Source of the DNA: Desulfobacteraceae bacterium | Lineage (GTDB): Bacteria; Desulfobacterota; Desulfobacteria; Desulfobacterales; UBA11574 | Length of the DNA: 16,200 nt | Direction of reading: 5' to 3' | Assembly (NCBI GenBank): GCA_002868985.1 | Contig: PKTV01000271.1 | Coordinates: 1-16,200 of the forward strand | The notes under the pieces: model-generated | The model's input: only the letters and a program-made list of their open reading frames with translations | What the model was told of the DNA's origin: nothing | Databases searched by the model: none | Position numbers and translations under genes: made by a program | In this document: piece by piece, positions 1-8,345 of the stretch | How positions within the stretch are numbered: position 1 is the stretch's first letter | Layout of the letters: each line of letters opens with the position of its first letter

Positions 1-27
1 ATTTTGAGATGGCTTCTAATATTATAG
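1..27. repeat. Copy 1 of a short dispersed intergenic motif
   Basis: The first 27 bases resemble 16144-16170 in the same orientation, with about 21 of 27 positions identical, including an exact ATTTTGAGAT block and a TTCTA block. A related inverted copy lies at 13163-13181. All three sit between genes. The copy may extend left beyond the window. It could be a dispersed repeat or the edge of a small non-autonomous element; nothing here encodes a mobilising protein. Confidence 0.4.
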
Positions 28-75
28 CGAGTTATCGTAGTCCGACCCAAAAACATAAAACGGCAACAGGTGCTC

Positions 76-2115
76 ATGGAAAAAACCGCTCAACAAGTTC
101 TATCCCACTATTACGGCTACCCGTCATTTCGGGAAAATCAACAAGAGGTTATCGATACTCTAGTGGCCGGCAAAGATGCTTTCGTGCTGATGCCCACCGG
201 CAGCGGGAAATCGATATGCTACCAGATCCCATCGATCATGCTGAAGGGTATCGGCCTGGTCGTGTCACCCTTGATCGCCTTGATGCAGGACCAGGTTGAT
301 GCGCTGAAGCAAAACGGTGTTCGGGCAGCGTATTTGAACTCCAGCCTTTCGCCCGAGGAATTCGAGCAGGTCGAATCTCGGGTGTTGAACGGGCAGTGTG
401 ATATTCTCTACGTCGCTCCTGAACGATTTTTTACGGCGCGGTTCCAACATATTTTGGGTAAAATCCCGGTTGCCCTATTTGCCATTGACGAGGCCCACTG
501 CGTGTCCCAGTGGGGCCATGATTTCAGGCCGGAATATCTCAGGTTGGTAGAAGTGATGGGAAAGTTTCCGGCCGTGCCCCGAATCGCCCTCACGGCAACG
601 GCCGATTCGATGACACGCAAGGACATCGTTGAAAAACTGGATCTGGAAGATGCATCTTTGTTTATCTCCAGTTTTGACCGGCCCAACATTAACTACCAGG
701 TCAAACTAAAATCCAACGAAAAGAAACAGCTGGTCGATTTTATCCAGAACGATCATTTTGCGGAAGCCGGTATCGTTTACACCCGAACTCGGAAACGGGC
801 GGATAAGACGGCCCTGTGGCTTCAGGACAAAGGCGTGAACGCACTGCCATACCACGCCGGCATGGATGGAAGGACCCGGCAGCACCACCAGCACCGGTTT
901 CTCAGGGAAGACAATATTGTTATCGTTGCTACCATTGCCTTTGGTATGGGTATTGACAAGCCCGACGTTCGCTTCGTAGCACACCTGGATTTACCTTCCA
1001 GCATGGAGGCTTACTACCAGGAAACCGGGCGATCAGGTAGAGATGGACAGCCAGCAGATGCATGGATGATCTATTCCATGGCCGATGTCGTGGCCATGAG
1101 GAGGCTTTTGGAAACGTCAGACGGTGATGCAGCGTTCAAACGGATCCAGCAGCAGAAACTGGAGGCGCTATTCGGTTATTGTGAATCAGCGGCATGTCGA
1201 CGCCAGATCCTGCTGGGATATTTTGGTGAGACATACCCGGATGCCTGCGGCAATTGCGATACCTGCAGTCAAAAAATAGAAATGTGGGATGGCTCCGTAG
1301 CGGCCCAGAAAGCCCTGTCATGCGTTTACCGCACCGGTCAGCGTTTTGGTGCGGCACACCTGACGGATGTACTGATCGGAAACCGCACTGAGCGAGTTCA
1401 GCAGTTAAGGCATGATGGACTCAAAACGTTCGGGGTCGGAGATGATTTGTCCCAATCAGGATGGCGTTCCGTGTTTCGTCAGCTTTTGGCCGGCGGATTC
1501 CTGACAGTGGATATGGGGAAAATATCCGGTTTCCGCCTCACTGAAAAGAGTTGGCCGGTTCTCAAAGGAACGCAGCGGGTACAGCTTCGAAAAGACCCTC
1601 ATCCGATTCAGTTGAAAAAATCCGTCAAGCCTCCTTCCCGAACGGTATTGGATTTTGAAAATGATGAGCAGGGTCAGCTCTTTGAAAAGCTTCGGCTTCT
1701 GCGGCTTGAGATTGCCAGGGAGCTCGAACTGCCGCCTTATGTGGTATTCCATGATAAGACGCTAAAGGAGATGGCCATTCTCAAACCGCAGAGTAAAACG
1801 GCGATGCTTCATATAACCGGTATAGGAGAGAAAAAGCTTGAGAGGTTTGGCGATCGTTTTCTCGAGGTCATCAAAGAGAGTGCAGAAAATGGTCCCCATG
1901 GCAACGCAGAGGGACTGTCTGATGTAAGGCGAAGCACGAAATCCCAAAAAAGTAAAAAACCATCTCATGCACAAAAGGAGCAGGTGATAAAGCTATTGAA
2001 GGAAGGCCGGTTAGACTCAAATCAAATTGCGGAAATGGTCGGTGTATCCCCACCTACGGTATGGGCATTTAAAGCGCATTATAACATGGGAAAGTATGAT
2101 GAAGAAATTTCTTAA
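76..2115 (+). CDS. recQ: ATP-dependent DNA helicase RecQ with an added C-terminal HTH
   Basis: This is a RecQ-family 3'-5' DNA helicase, which unwinds forked and recombination DNA in the cytoplasm during repair. From the ATG at 76 it has 679 residues; the ATG is preferred over the in-frame GTG at 70 because AGG at 68-70 lies 5 nt upstream. Visible motifs are the RecQ motif 0 (FRENQQEVI, about 18-26), Walker A PTGSGKS (40-46), DEAH (138-141) followed by CVSQWGHDFRPEY, the QETGRSGRDG motif VI, and the four-Cys zinc site (Cys369, 374, 391/394, 397 region). An RQC winged helix (about 400-510) and an HRDC domain (about 540-610) follow. The last 45 or so residues look like an extra helix-turn-helix (NQIAEMVGVSPPTVWAFKAH), making it longer than the roughly 610 residues of E. 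coli RecQ. No neighbour shares its operon. Confidence 0.95.
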   Translation: MEKTAQQVLSHYYGYPSFRENQQEVIDTLVAGKDAFVLMPTGSGKSICYQIPSIMLKGIGLVVSPLIALMQDQVDALKQNGVRAAYLNSSLSPEEFEQVESRVLNGQCDILYVAPERFFTARFQHILGKIPVALFAIDEAHCVSQWGHDFRPEYLRLVEVMGKFPAVPRIALTATADSMTRKDIVEKLDLEDASLFISSFDRPNINYQVKLKSNEKKQLVDFIQNDHFAEAGIVYTRTRKRADKTALWLQDKGVNALPYHAGMDGRTRQHHQHRFLREDNIVIVATIAFGMGIDKPDVRFVAHLDLPSSMEAYYQETGRSGRDGQPADAWMIYSMADVVAMRRLLETSDGDAAFKRIQQQKLEALFGYCESAACRRQILLGYFGETYPDACGNCDTCSQKIEMWDGSVAAQKALSCVYRTGQRFGAAHLTDVLIGNRTERVQQLRHDGLKTFGVGDDLSQSGWRSVFRQLLAGGFLTVDMGKISGFRLTEKSWPVLKGTQRVQLRKDPHPIQLKKSVKPPSRTVLDFENDEQGQLFEKLRLLRLEIARELELPPYVVFHDKTLKEMAILKPQSKTAMLHITGIGEKKLERFGDRFLEVIKESAENGPHGNAEGLSDVRRSTKSQKSKKPSHAQKEQVIKLLKEGRLDSNQIAEMVGVSPPTVWAFKAHYNMGKYDEEIS

Positions 2116-2637
2116 GATAAGTAGGCCAATCTGATTGGCGGTAATCACAAAGACAAACAAGACAGGGTGCCTGATAAAGAAATACGGAATTTTATTGCGG
2201 AAAAAATAATTTCATCACGAATCTTGCCGAAAATGACAAGTTGATCATATTGATCGCGCATTTTGTCACATCTTGGAAATCGCCGGAGAGGGTGTCTCAT
2301 CCGGTCAAGGGGTTGTTTTAAAGCTTAAAGGAGGGGGAGGGGCGCCAACGATGTTCCGGGCAGGCTGAGTTTTGGGTTTTAGACGGCGTCATCCAAAAAT
2401 CAAAGCATTAATAATGGGTGTTGACTCATTTGATACCTTGTTGTTAATTATTGCGAAGTTTTACGCAGTTGTCGAACATATTCTAAACAGAAAAAATATG
2501 AGGCATTTGAGGTGTTTAATGTCAAATCTTGAATATAAATATAGAGACGATGGTGAAATATTGACATCTGAAAACGTTATGCGTGTGGGAAATGCGTGAC
2601 GTACTTAACATTGATTCTTGATTAATAGAGGGTGCCT
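2116..2637. other. Gene-poor gap after recQ
   Basis: About 520 bases without a convincing gene. A 7-bp palindrome (GCCAATC, centre T, GATTGGC) lies at 2125-2139 but has no T-tract, so it is not a good terminator. Short open stretches at 2167-2244 (25 codons from GTG) and about 2235-2365 have plausible codons but shift frame and lack starts, so they may be decayed coding sequence or chance. A longer open frame at 2372-2599 (TTG, or ATG at 2414) has no ribosome-binding site and no recognisable domain. Confidence 0.5.
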
Positions 2638-2793
2638 TTGGTCAAACGCAGCATTTACCCGGAGTTAAAAAACGGATCGCTTTATAAGGATCTTATGATG
2701 TCATCCATAGCAGGAATCCTGAGGATCAGTTTTTCGCTCTTGTCGGTCGCGGCCGTATCGGCGGTCTTTTTCGAAAGTCATTACACCCGATAA
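2638..2793 (+). CDS. Possible 51-residue small membrane protein
   Basis: I do not recognise this ORF. It starts at a TTG preceded by a GAGGGTG Shine-Dalgarno-like run at a usable distance and encodes 51 residues: a polar N-terminus with several Lys and Arg, then one hydrophobic stretch (about residues 25-45, SIAGILRISFSLLSVAAVSAVFF-like) that could cross the membrane. It stops 17 nt before the DUF6122 gene, which has no Shine-Dalgarno of its own, so the two might be translated together. A competing frame is also open through 2688-2810, so chance is a real possibility. Confidence 0.25.
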   Translation: MVKRSIYPELKNGSLYKDLMMSSIAGILRISFSLLSVAAVSAVFFESHYTR

Positions 2794-2810
2794 CACAACC
2801 AAAATCGCTC

Positions 2811-3128
2811 ATGTTACGTCCAATTTTGCATTTAGGTCTACACATCATCGTTCCTGGAACAATGGGTAGGCTGCTTTTTCCGGATCGATGGAAAACCGCC
2901 TGGCTCGTGATGATGTCAGCCATGATTATAGACCTGGATCATTTATTGGTCAGCCCCATATATGATCCGAATCGATGCGGGATAAATTTTCATCCCCTTC
3001 ACTCGCTGCCGGCAATCACCGTATATGCGCTGCTGGCTGTGATTCCCAAAACCCGGCTCGTGGGATTCGGACTGCTGATCCATATCATCTTAGACGGTCT
3101 GGATTGTGTATGGATGAACGTTATTTAA
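2811..3128 (+). CDS. DUF6122 family membrane protein
   Basis: A small inner-membrane protein of 105 residues matching the DUF6122 pattern as I know it: an N-terminal RPILHLGLHIIVPG segment, a helix ending in the acidic motif IDLDHLLVSPIYDPNRCGINFHPLH, and a C-terminal helix with LLIHIILDGLDC. The repeated Asp/His pairs (DLDH, FHPLH, IHIILD) resemble a metal-dependent membrane hydrolase such as the YdjM/DUF457 group, but the function is unknown. Three or four membrane segments are predicted by eye. The ATG at 2811 begins at the conserved N-terminus although no clear ribosome-binding site precedes it. Coupling to the small ORF at 2638-2793 is possible. Confidence 0.8.
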   Translation: MLRPILHLGLHIIVPGTMGRLLFPDRWKTAWLVMMSAMIIDLDHLLVSPIYDPNRCGINFHPLHSLPAITVYALLAVIPKTRLVGFGLLIHIILDGLDCVWMNVI

Positions 3129-3199
3129 ACCATCAACCGCCGTAATAGAATAATGGGTCAAGAGCAGACTTGAACGCTTAATACATTATATTTTAGCTG

Positions 3200-3874
3200 A
3201 TGATAAACAACTTCATAGAATCATTAAAGTATTCACCCAAAAGAGCTGATGTATTTAATCCATGGTGGGAGACAGATCCGGAAAATGATATTGATGATAA
3301 AGGGCCAATCATACGGAGACAGCAATTATTTCAATACCTGAATGAGCGAATCGGGAAGGCAAAATTTTTGCTTGTTGGAGAGGCCATCGGATACCAAGGA
3401 GGGCATTTCACTGGTATTCCGATGACTTCAGAAAGAATTCTTTTGGGTGGCCATGTTAAAAAGGGTATATTGCCGGAACATGTTTTTTACGGGATTGAGA
3501 TAAACCGGACAAGCAAACCAAAGTTAAAACCTCAAGGCTTTACAGAACCAACAGGAACGATCGTCTGGGGGCACATCATCCAATCCAATTTAAACCCCAG
3601 AGATTTTATTTTGTGGAACGCATTTCCATGGCATCCTTTTAAACCAAAATCGGGATTGCTGTCTAATCGAACGCCTAACAATAGAGAGTTTCAATTTTGC
3701 ATAGGTATCTTAACCCGATTAATACAGATCACCAAAATAGGAAATATCATTGCTGTTGGTGAAAAATCTTTTAACATACTCAATCAGCTTGGGAAAAATT
3801 GTAAAAAAGTCAGACATCCTGCAAATGGTGGCGCTGGAAAGTATAGGAAACAACTTACAAAGATTATTTCATGA
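3200..3874 (+). CDS. Uracil-DNA glycosylase family protein
   Basis: A 224-residue protein with the hallmarks of the uracil-DNA glycosylase superfamily, which flips and excises uracil from DNA in base-excision repair. The N-terminal water-activating motif region reads GEAIGYQGGHFTGIPMTSER (about 60-79), the middle carries LWNAFPWHPF (about 137-147), and the C-terminal DNA-intercalation loop is VRHPANGGAGKYRKQL. The length fits the bacterial group annotated simply as uracil-DNA glycosylase; I cannot assign it to a numbered family. The usual acidic or Asn catalytic residue is not obvious after GEAIGYQ, so activity is not certain. The start is the ATG at 3200, with only weak ribosome-binding-site sequence upstream. 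The gene is visibly more AT-rich than recQ or the helicases, hinting at acquisition. It appears to be monocistronic. Confidence 0.8.
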   Translation: MINNFIESLKYSPKRADVFNPWWETDPENDIDDKGPIIRRQQLFQYLNERIGKAKFLLVGEAIGYQGGHFTGIPMTSERILLGGHVKKGILPEHVFYGIEINRTSKPKLKPQGFTEPTGTIVWGHIIQSNLNPRDFILWNAFPWHPFKPKSGLLSNRTPNNREFQFCIGILTRLIQITKIGNIIAVGEKSFNILNQLGKNCKKVRHPANGGAGKYRKQLTKIIS

Positions 3875-4022
3875 AAAATATTCAAGAGTTATTTCTTAAA
3901 GAGGATCATCTTTCGAGTTGCAGTTAATCAGGGTAACCTAAGCAGATCATCTCCAATTGCGTCCTTGGACCCTTTTATCCAACAACATTGGAGAAGAATC
4001 CTTAAAGAAAACAAATAAAAAA

Positions 4023-5831
4023 ATGGCTCAAAGTTTACTGATAAGCACCCATTTTACGAGTAAAACCTATGGGGCGCAACCCCTGTTTACGGAGATTTCT
4101 CTACAGGTTTTCGACAACGAGCGCATGGGATTGATCGGTCCCAATGGTGCCGGTAAATCCACGTTCTTGAAAATCCTCGCCGATATGGAGTCTGCCGATT
4201 CCGGAGAGATTTCACGAAAAAAAAATATACACATGATCTACCTGCCGCAAGACGATGTTCTCGATCCGGATAAAACCGTAGAGGAAACCTTATTCCAAGC
4301 CATTCCCAAAGAGCTTGAGGCATGGCAGGTCAGTAAGCGACGTCAGGAAATCGTTAGCCTCATTGGCGTGGATAACACGAAACAAAAGGTAAAAACACTC
4401 TCCGGCGGGTGGCGCAAAAGGGTGGCCATTGGTCAAGCTCTGTTTCAAAAACCGGAGTTACTCCTCATGGATGAACCCACCAACCATTTGGACCTGGAGG
4501 GGATTCTATGGTTGGAGAAACTTCTCAAAGATGCACCCTTCGCTTTTGTCCTGGTGAGCCACGATCGGTTTTTTCTGGAAAATACGACGAACCGGATTGT
4601 CGAATTAAACCAAAGATATCCGGAGGGGTTTCTCAAAGTCGAGGGCAATTACAGCAAATTTGTTGAAATGCGGGAGCAGGTTATCCATGAACAGGCGAAA
4701 CGTGAAACCGTCCTTTCAAACAAAGTCCGTCGTGAGGTAGAATGGCTTCGTCGCGGTCCCAAAGCGAGAACTTCGAAAGCGCGATACCGGATCGATAAGG
4801 CGCACCAGCTGCAAGAAACTTTGGCGGCGATAAAAGGACGTAACGCGCAAAACAGAAGCGTTGACATCGCATTTGATACCACCCATCGAAAAACAAAAAA
4901 TCTTCTGGATGCGCAAGATCTGAGAAAGACACTGGGAGGAAAGCTCCTTTTTGGCAGCCTTAGCTTGAAACTCACTCCCGGAATTCGCATTGGGGTCATG
5001 GGTAAAAACGGAACAGGAAAGAGTACTCTCATACAGATTTTAAATGGTAGTTTGGTTCCTGATGACGGTTCTGTGAAATTGGCGGAGGGTTTGCAAATCT
5101 TGACATTTGATCAAAAGAGGACGCTATCGGAGGGGAAGTCCTTGCGGCAAGCCCTGTCGCCAGAAGGAGACACGGTCATATATCAGGGGCGGTCTTTCCA
5201 TGTGACCGGCTGGGCTAAGCGATTCCTCTTTCAAAAAGATCAGCTGGACATGCCTGTTTCCGGACTCTCAGGTGGAGAAAAGGCCCGCGTTCTTATTGCC
5301 AATTTGATGTTGCAACCGGCGGATATTCTACTATTAGACGAGCCCGCCAATGATCTGGACATCCCCACGCTTGAAGTGCTCGAAGAGAGTCTGGAGGAGT
5401 TTCCCGGTGCCATCGTCCTCATTACGCACGATCGGTTTCTCATGGAGCGTCTTTGTGATCTGTTGCTTTACTTGGATGGTGATGGCGGCGCGGAATATTT
5501 TGCAGATTATGACCAATGGCTTCAATACAGGAAAAATAGACAGCCCGCCACATCCCAGTCCGATAAAACTTTACAAAGCCCCCCTGATAAGAAAACCCGG
5601 AAGCTGGCCCACGAAGAGCGTAAGGAATTGAACCGGATTGAAAAACAGATAGAAAAGGCAGAAGGAATTGCGGATAACCTTAAACGACAGCTTCATGATC
5701 CTTCAATCATGTACGCCGCCGATCGATTGGCCCAAATATATGCCGAACATCAAGAGGCCCAAAAGAAAGTTGAGCAGCTGTATGAGCGTTGGGAGGAATT
5801 AGACCGCATTTCTCATGAAGGTCTAATTTGA
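4023..5831 (+). CDS. uup: ABC-F family ATPase, Uup type
   Basis: A soluble twin-ATPase ABC-F protein. The Uup branch acts on ribosomes or branched DNA and is linked to suppression of tandem-repeat deletions and transposon excision. From the ATG at 4023 it has 602 residues; the frame is open further up to a TTG at 3957, but those extra 22 residues are not family-like. First ATPase: Walker A GPNGAGKST (39-47), signature LSGGWRKR (from 126), Walker B LLLMDEPTNHLD (about 146-157). A charged linker follows (about 210-290). Second ATPase: GKNGTGKST (327-335), LSGGEKAR (from 415), LLLDEPANDLD (about 436-446). The last 90 residues or so form a Lys/Glu-rich coiled coil like the C-terminal domain that separates Uup from other ABC-F proteins. 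No membrane domain or partner permease is nearby. Confidence 0.92.
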   Translation: MAQSLLISTHFTSKTYGAQPLFTEISLQVFDNERMGLIGPNGAGKSTFLKILADMESADSGEISRKKNIHMIYLPQDDVLDPDKTVEETLFQAIPKELEAWQVSKRRQEIVSLIGVDNTKQKVKTLSGGWRKRVAIGQALFQKPELLLMDEPTNHLDLEGILWLEKLLKDAPFAFVLVSHDRFFLENTTNRIVELNQRYPEGFLKVEGNYSKFVEMREQVIHEQAKRETVLSNKVRREVEWLRRGPKARTSKARYRIDKAHQLQETLAAIKGRNAQNRSVDIAFDTTHRKTKNLLDAQDLRKTLGGKLLFGSLSLKLTPGIRIGVMGKNGTGKSTLIQILNGSLVPDDGSVKLAEGLQILTFDQKRTLSEGKSLRQALSPEGDTVIYQGRSFHVTGWAKRFLFQKDQLDMPVSGLSGGEKARVLIANLMLQPADILLLDEPANDLDIPTLEVLEESLEEFPGAIVLITHDRFLMERLCDLLLYLDGDGGAEYFADYDQWLQYRKNRQPATSQSDKTLQSPPDKKTRKLAHEERKELNRIEKQIEKAEGIADNLKRQLHDPSIMYAADRLAQIYAEHQEAQKKVEQLYERWEELDRISHEGLI

Positions 5832-6390
5832 TTAAGAAATAATAAAAAGATTATATAAAAACAGTCAAATATACAAACGCCGGGTTACTTTGATTCGAAA
5901 CACTTTATTATTGAAACGGTCCATTTTAAAATAAATTCTTCACCCTTCAGGCAAGCCTGATTCGCCCATTTTCTGTGTTATAAGGGTTCGCGGTAGTACA
6001 CTACAGCTTCACCCCTTATGCCTTGAAAATAAACGAATCAGACTTGTGAGAAATCCGGGTTAGAGGCGTTGAGCAGGGGGTGATTTGTCCCAAAAGCCCC
6101 CGCCATTGGTTGGTAAAAAAGGATTTACAAGACGTATACGAGTTTGAAAGTTGAGTGTGGGATATCATCCGGTCATTTATTATTTCATATGATTCCGGTA
6201 GGATGGACTGCGATCGTTATTTCGATCACTTCCACTTGCATTGATACATTTCGGTTAATTCCCCTCATACCAATAAAAAAGATTGATTAATTTATAAACA
6301 AACGATATTAAACATCCATATTGAAAATAATCCGGCGGATATCGCCAGGTCGCTTGGTAATATCACCGGATATAATACCGAAAACGAAAC
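5832..6390. other. Long intergenic leader upstream of the DeaD-like helicase
   Basis: About 560 bases without a gene. It holds the palindrome at 5952-6046, a second hairpin with GGGGG at 6076-6080 and CCCCC at 6097-6101 (no T-tract after it), a small GATCG/CGATC palindrome near 6210-6230, and then AT-rich sequence before the terminator at 6391. A frame is open through 6300-6435 without a start codon and reads into the terminator; I take it as chance. Confidence 0.5.
5952..6046. repeat. 95-nt imperfect palindrome, possible MITE-like element or structured RNA
   Basis: The outer arms CAAGCCTGATTCG (5952-5964) and CGAATCAGACTTG (6034-6046) are complementary at 12 of 13 positions. Inside them ATTTTC pairs with GAAAAT, ATAAGGG with CCCTTAT, and GTAGT with ACTAC around a 2-nt centre. 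The arms therefore pair in four blocks almost to the middle, separated by small internal loops. This is far more than a terminator and has no T-tract. It could be a miniature inverted-repeat element, a dispersed intergenic palindrome, or a structured RNA in the helicase leader. Confidence 0.7.
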
Positions 6391-6427
6391 AAAGCCGTCC
6401 GGCAAACGTGCCGAAGCGGCTTTTTTT
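6391..6427 (+). terminator. Intrinsic terminator or attenuator just before the helicase gene
   Basis: AAAGCCG (6391-6397) pairs with CGGCTTT (6417-6423), with a further CGGCA/TGCCG stem inside, followed at once by a run of seven T. This is a strong rho-independent terminator in the + direction. It lies about 560 nt after the ABC-F stop and only about 60 nt before the helicase ATG, so it could end an independent leader or small RNA, or act as an attenuator for the helicase. It may also end a very long ABC-F transcript. Confidence 0.75.
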
Positions 6428-6484
6428 GTCTTTTAAGCGACATGACCGGCTGCGGATTACCGCGGCCACTACCAGGAAACATTT

Positions 6485-8131
6485 ATGAATTTTTCTTCTT
6501 TTGGATTAAAACACGAAATCATCCGGGCTATTGATCAACTCGGATTTGAACATGCCACCCAGATTCAGGAAAAGGCCATCCCCAGGATGCTAACAGGCGA
6601 CACCGATATCATCGGCCTGGCCCAGACCGGCACGGGGAAAACCGCCGCCTTCGGCCTGCCCCTGATCCAGCGGATTGATTTTAAATCACAAAACTCCCAG
6701 GGGCTGATCCTCTGCCCCACTCGGGAACTCTGCCTTCAAATCACCGGCGACCTGAAACTGTTTGCCCGACACATTTCGAACGCACGTATTGCGGCCGTTT
6801 ACGGCGGGGCCGATATTCGGCACCAGATCACCCTGATAAAAAAAGGGGTTCAGATCATCGTGGCCACGCCCGGTCGACTGTTGGATCTGATCAACCGAAA
6901 AGCCGTCAAATTGTCAAGGGTGGCCTATGCGGTCCTGGATGAAGCCGATGAAATGCTCAACATGGGGTTTCAGGAAGATATCGACGACATTCTGGAGCGG
7001 ACCCCCGCCGATAAGCGAACCTGGCTTTTTTCTGCCACCATGCCGGCTGCCGCGGCGAAAATCGCCGACACCTATATGACCCATCCTGTAACCATCACCG
7101 TTGGCTCGCCCAACAAAGCCGCTGAAAACATCTCTCACGCCTGTTATGTCATAAAACAAAAAGATCGGTACGCGGCCCTCAAGCGGATGATCGACTATAT
7201 CCCCGATATCTTCGGCCTCATTTTCTGCCGTACACGCATGGAAACCCAGACGGTGGCCGACAAACTGATGAAAGACGGTTACAATGCCGAACCGCTGCAC
7301 GGCGACCTGTCCCAGATGCAACGGAACCAGGTGATGAAAAAATTCAGGGAACGGACGCTCCAACTGCTGGTGGCCACCGATGTGGCCGCACGGGGTCTGG
7401 ATGTGGATGACATCACCCACGTCATCAATTACAATCTCCCCGATGAACCGGATCGTTACACCCATCGGAGCGGTCGAACGGCCCGGGCGGGTAAATCCGG
7501 CGTATCCATCGTATTGGTAAATACCCGGGAAGTTCGACGGATCAAAGAACTGGAATCTAAAAGCGGCATTCGATTCGAGTATAAAAAAATCCCCGGCGGC
7601 CGCGCCGTTTGCGAGAAGCAGCTTTACGCAATGGTGGATCGACTGGTTTCCACGGAGGTCAACAAAAAAGAAATCGATAATTATCTTCCCCCGGTGTTTG
7701 AAACCCTTTCCGCTCTCAGTAAGGAAGAATTGATCCGTCGATTCGTCTCGGCCGAGTTCAACCGCTTTCTCGATTACTACCGCGGAGCCGAAGACATCAA
7801 CGTGAAAGTCAAAAAACGCCAAACAAAGGCAGATAAAGCCGAACACCGCCTGGCAGGCAATACCCAGCGATTTTTCATGAATGTCGGCCGCCTGGACAAA
7901 CTCAAAGAAGGCGCCATCGTCCGTCTGGTCTGCGACAAATCGGGCATATCATCTAGAAAACTCGGCCGGATCGAACTCAAAAGAGAGTTTTCATTCTTTG
8001 ATGTTGAAAAAAGCGTGGCAAAAAAAGTCCTCAAATCCCTTAAAGGCGTAACATTGGACGGTAGAAAAATCCGTGCAAAATTTGCCGAAAAAGAGAAAAA
8101 GACGAGTAAAAGACACTGTGTGCGTGCTTAA
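6485..8131 (+). CDS. deaD: DEAD-box RNA helicase, DeaD/CsdA type with DbpA-like RNA-binding domain
   Basis: An ATP-dependent RNA helicase, of the type used for ribosome assembly and mRNA unwinding, often at low temperature. It has 548 residues. RecA domain 1 has the Q motif GFEHATQIQ (20-28), motif I AQTGTGKT (46-53), PTRELCLQI, TPGRLLD, DEAD (152-155) and SAT (183-185). Domain 2 has LIFCRTR, ATDVAARGLDVD and HRSGRTARAG. A linker leads to a C-terminal domain (about 462-535: RFFMNVGR, LVCDKSGISSRKLGRIELK, FSFFDVEKSVA) matching the DbpA/CsdA RNA-binding fold, followed by a Lys-rich tail. The start at 6485 has AGGA at 6474-6477, 7 nt away. It is not in an operon with the gene upstream, and the terminator in its leader suggests conditional read-through. 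A 33-residue basic protein gene follows about 215 nt later. Confidence 0.95.
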   Translation: MNFSSFGLKHEIIRAIDQLGFEHATQIQEKAIPRMLTGDTDIIGLAQTGTGKTAAFGLPLIQRIDFKSQNSQGLILCPTRELCLQITGDLKLFARHISNARIAAVYGGADIRHQITLIKKGVQIIVATPGRLLDLINRKAVKLSRVAYAVLDEADEMLNMGFQEDIDDILERTPADKRTWLFSATMPAAAAKIADTYMTHPVTITVGSPNKAAENISHACYVIKQKDRYAALKRMIDYIPDIFGLIFCRTRMETQTVADKLMKDGYNAEPLHGDLSQMQRNQVMKKFRERTLQLLVATDVAARGLDVDDITHVINYNLPDEPDRYTHRSGRTARAGKSGVSIVLVNTREVRRIKELESKSGIRFEYKKIPGGRAVCEKQLYAMVDRLVSTEVNKKEIDNYLPPVFETLSALSKEELIRRFVSAEFNRFLDYYRGAEDINVKVKKRQTKADKAEHRLAGNTQRFFMNVGRLDKLKEGAIVRLVCDKSGISSRKLGRIELKREFSFFDVEKSVAKKVLKSLKGVTLDGRKIRAKFAEKEKKTSKRHCVRA

Positions 8132-8345
8132 CATATTGGAATGAGGGCTTTGTGAATGAGCGATCCCAAAACAAAAAAACGATTGTTTTATTTGCCATTT
8201 TGGAAAGTTGATGATAATCTATCTACATTGTAATCAAGGGCTTGCAGCAGTCACAACAGCTTTGCTCCTGCTACCCTGTAAATGAACGCTCCAAACCCGT
8301 GCAATTTCCGGGCTGATACGTCAATGCTTAACTCAGGAGAAAAAA

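Noticed and set aside
2372..2599. 75-codon frame on the plus strand
   Set aside because: TTG start, no Shine-Dalgarno, no domain and no partner. Kept only as part of the gap description.
3871..4018. Frame stays open for 47 codons after the glycosylase TGA, and an 18-codon ATGA-overlapping ORF starts at 3871
   Set aside because: The glycosylase ends at its normal family C-terminus, and the extra sequence resembles nothing known, so chance in AT-rich sequence is enough.
6300..6435. Open frame reading through NPADIARSLGN before the helicase
   Set aside because: No start codon, and it runs across the intrinsic terminator, so it is probably not coding.
6914..7846. Long open frame of 310 codons on the minus strand
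   Set aside because: It lies wholly opposite the DeaD-like helicase, whose motifs are unmistakable. The minus-strand product is His/Phe-rich with no domain: an antisense shadow.
8168..8189. AAAACAA/TTGTTTT hairpin after the DeaD-like gene as a terminator
   Set aside because: All-A/T stem apart from one pair and no following T-tract; too weak.
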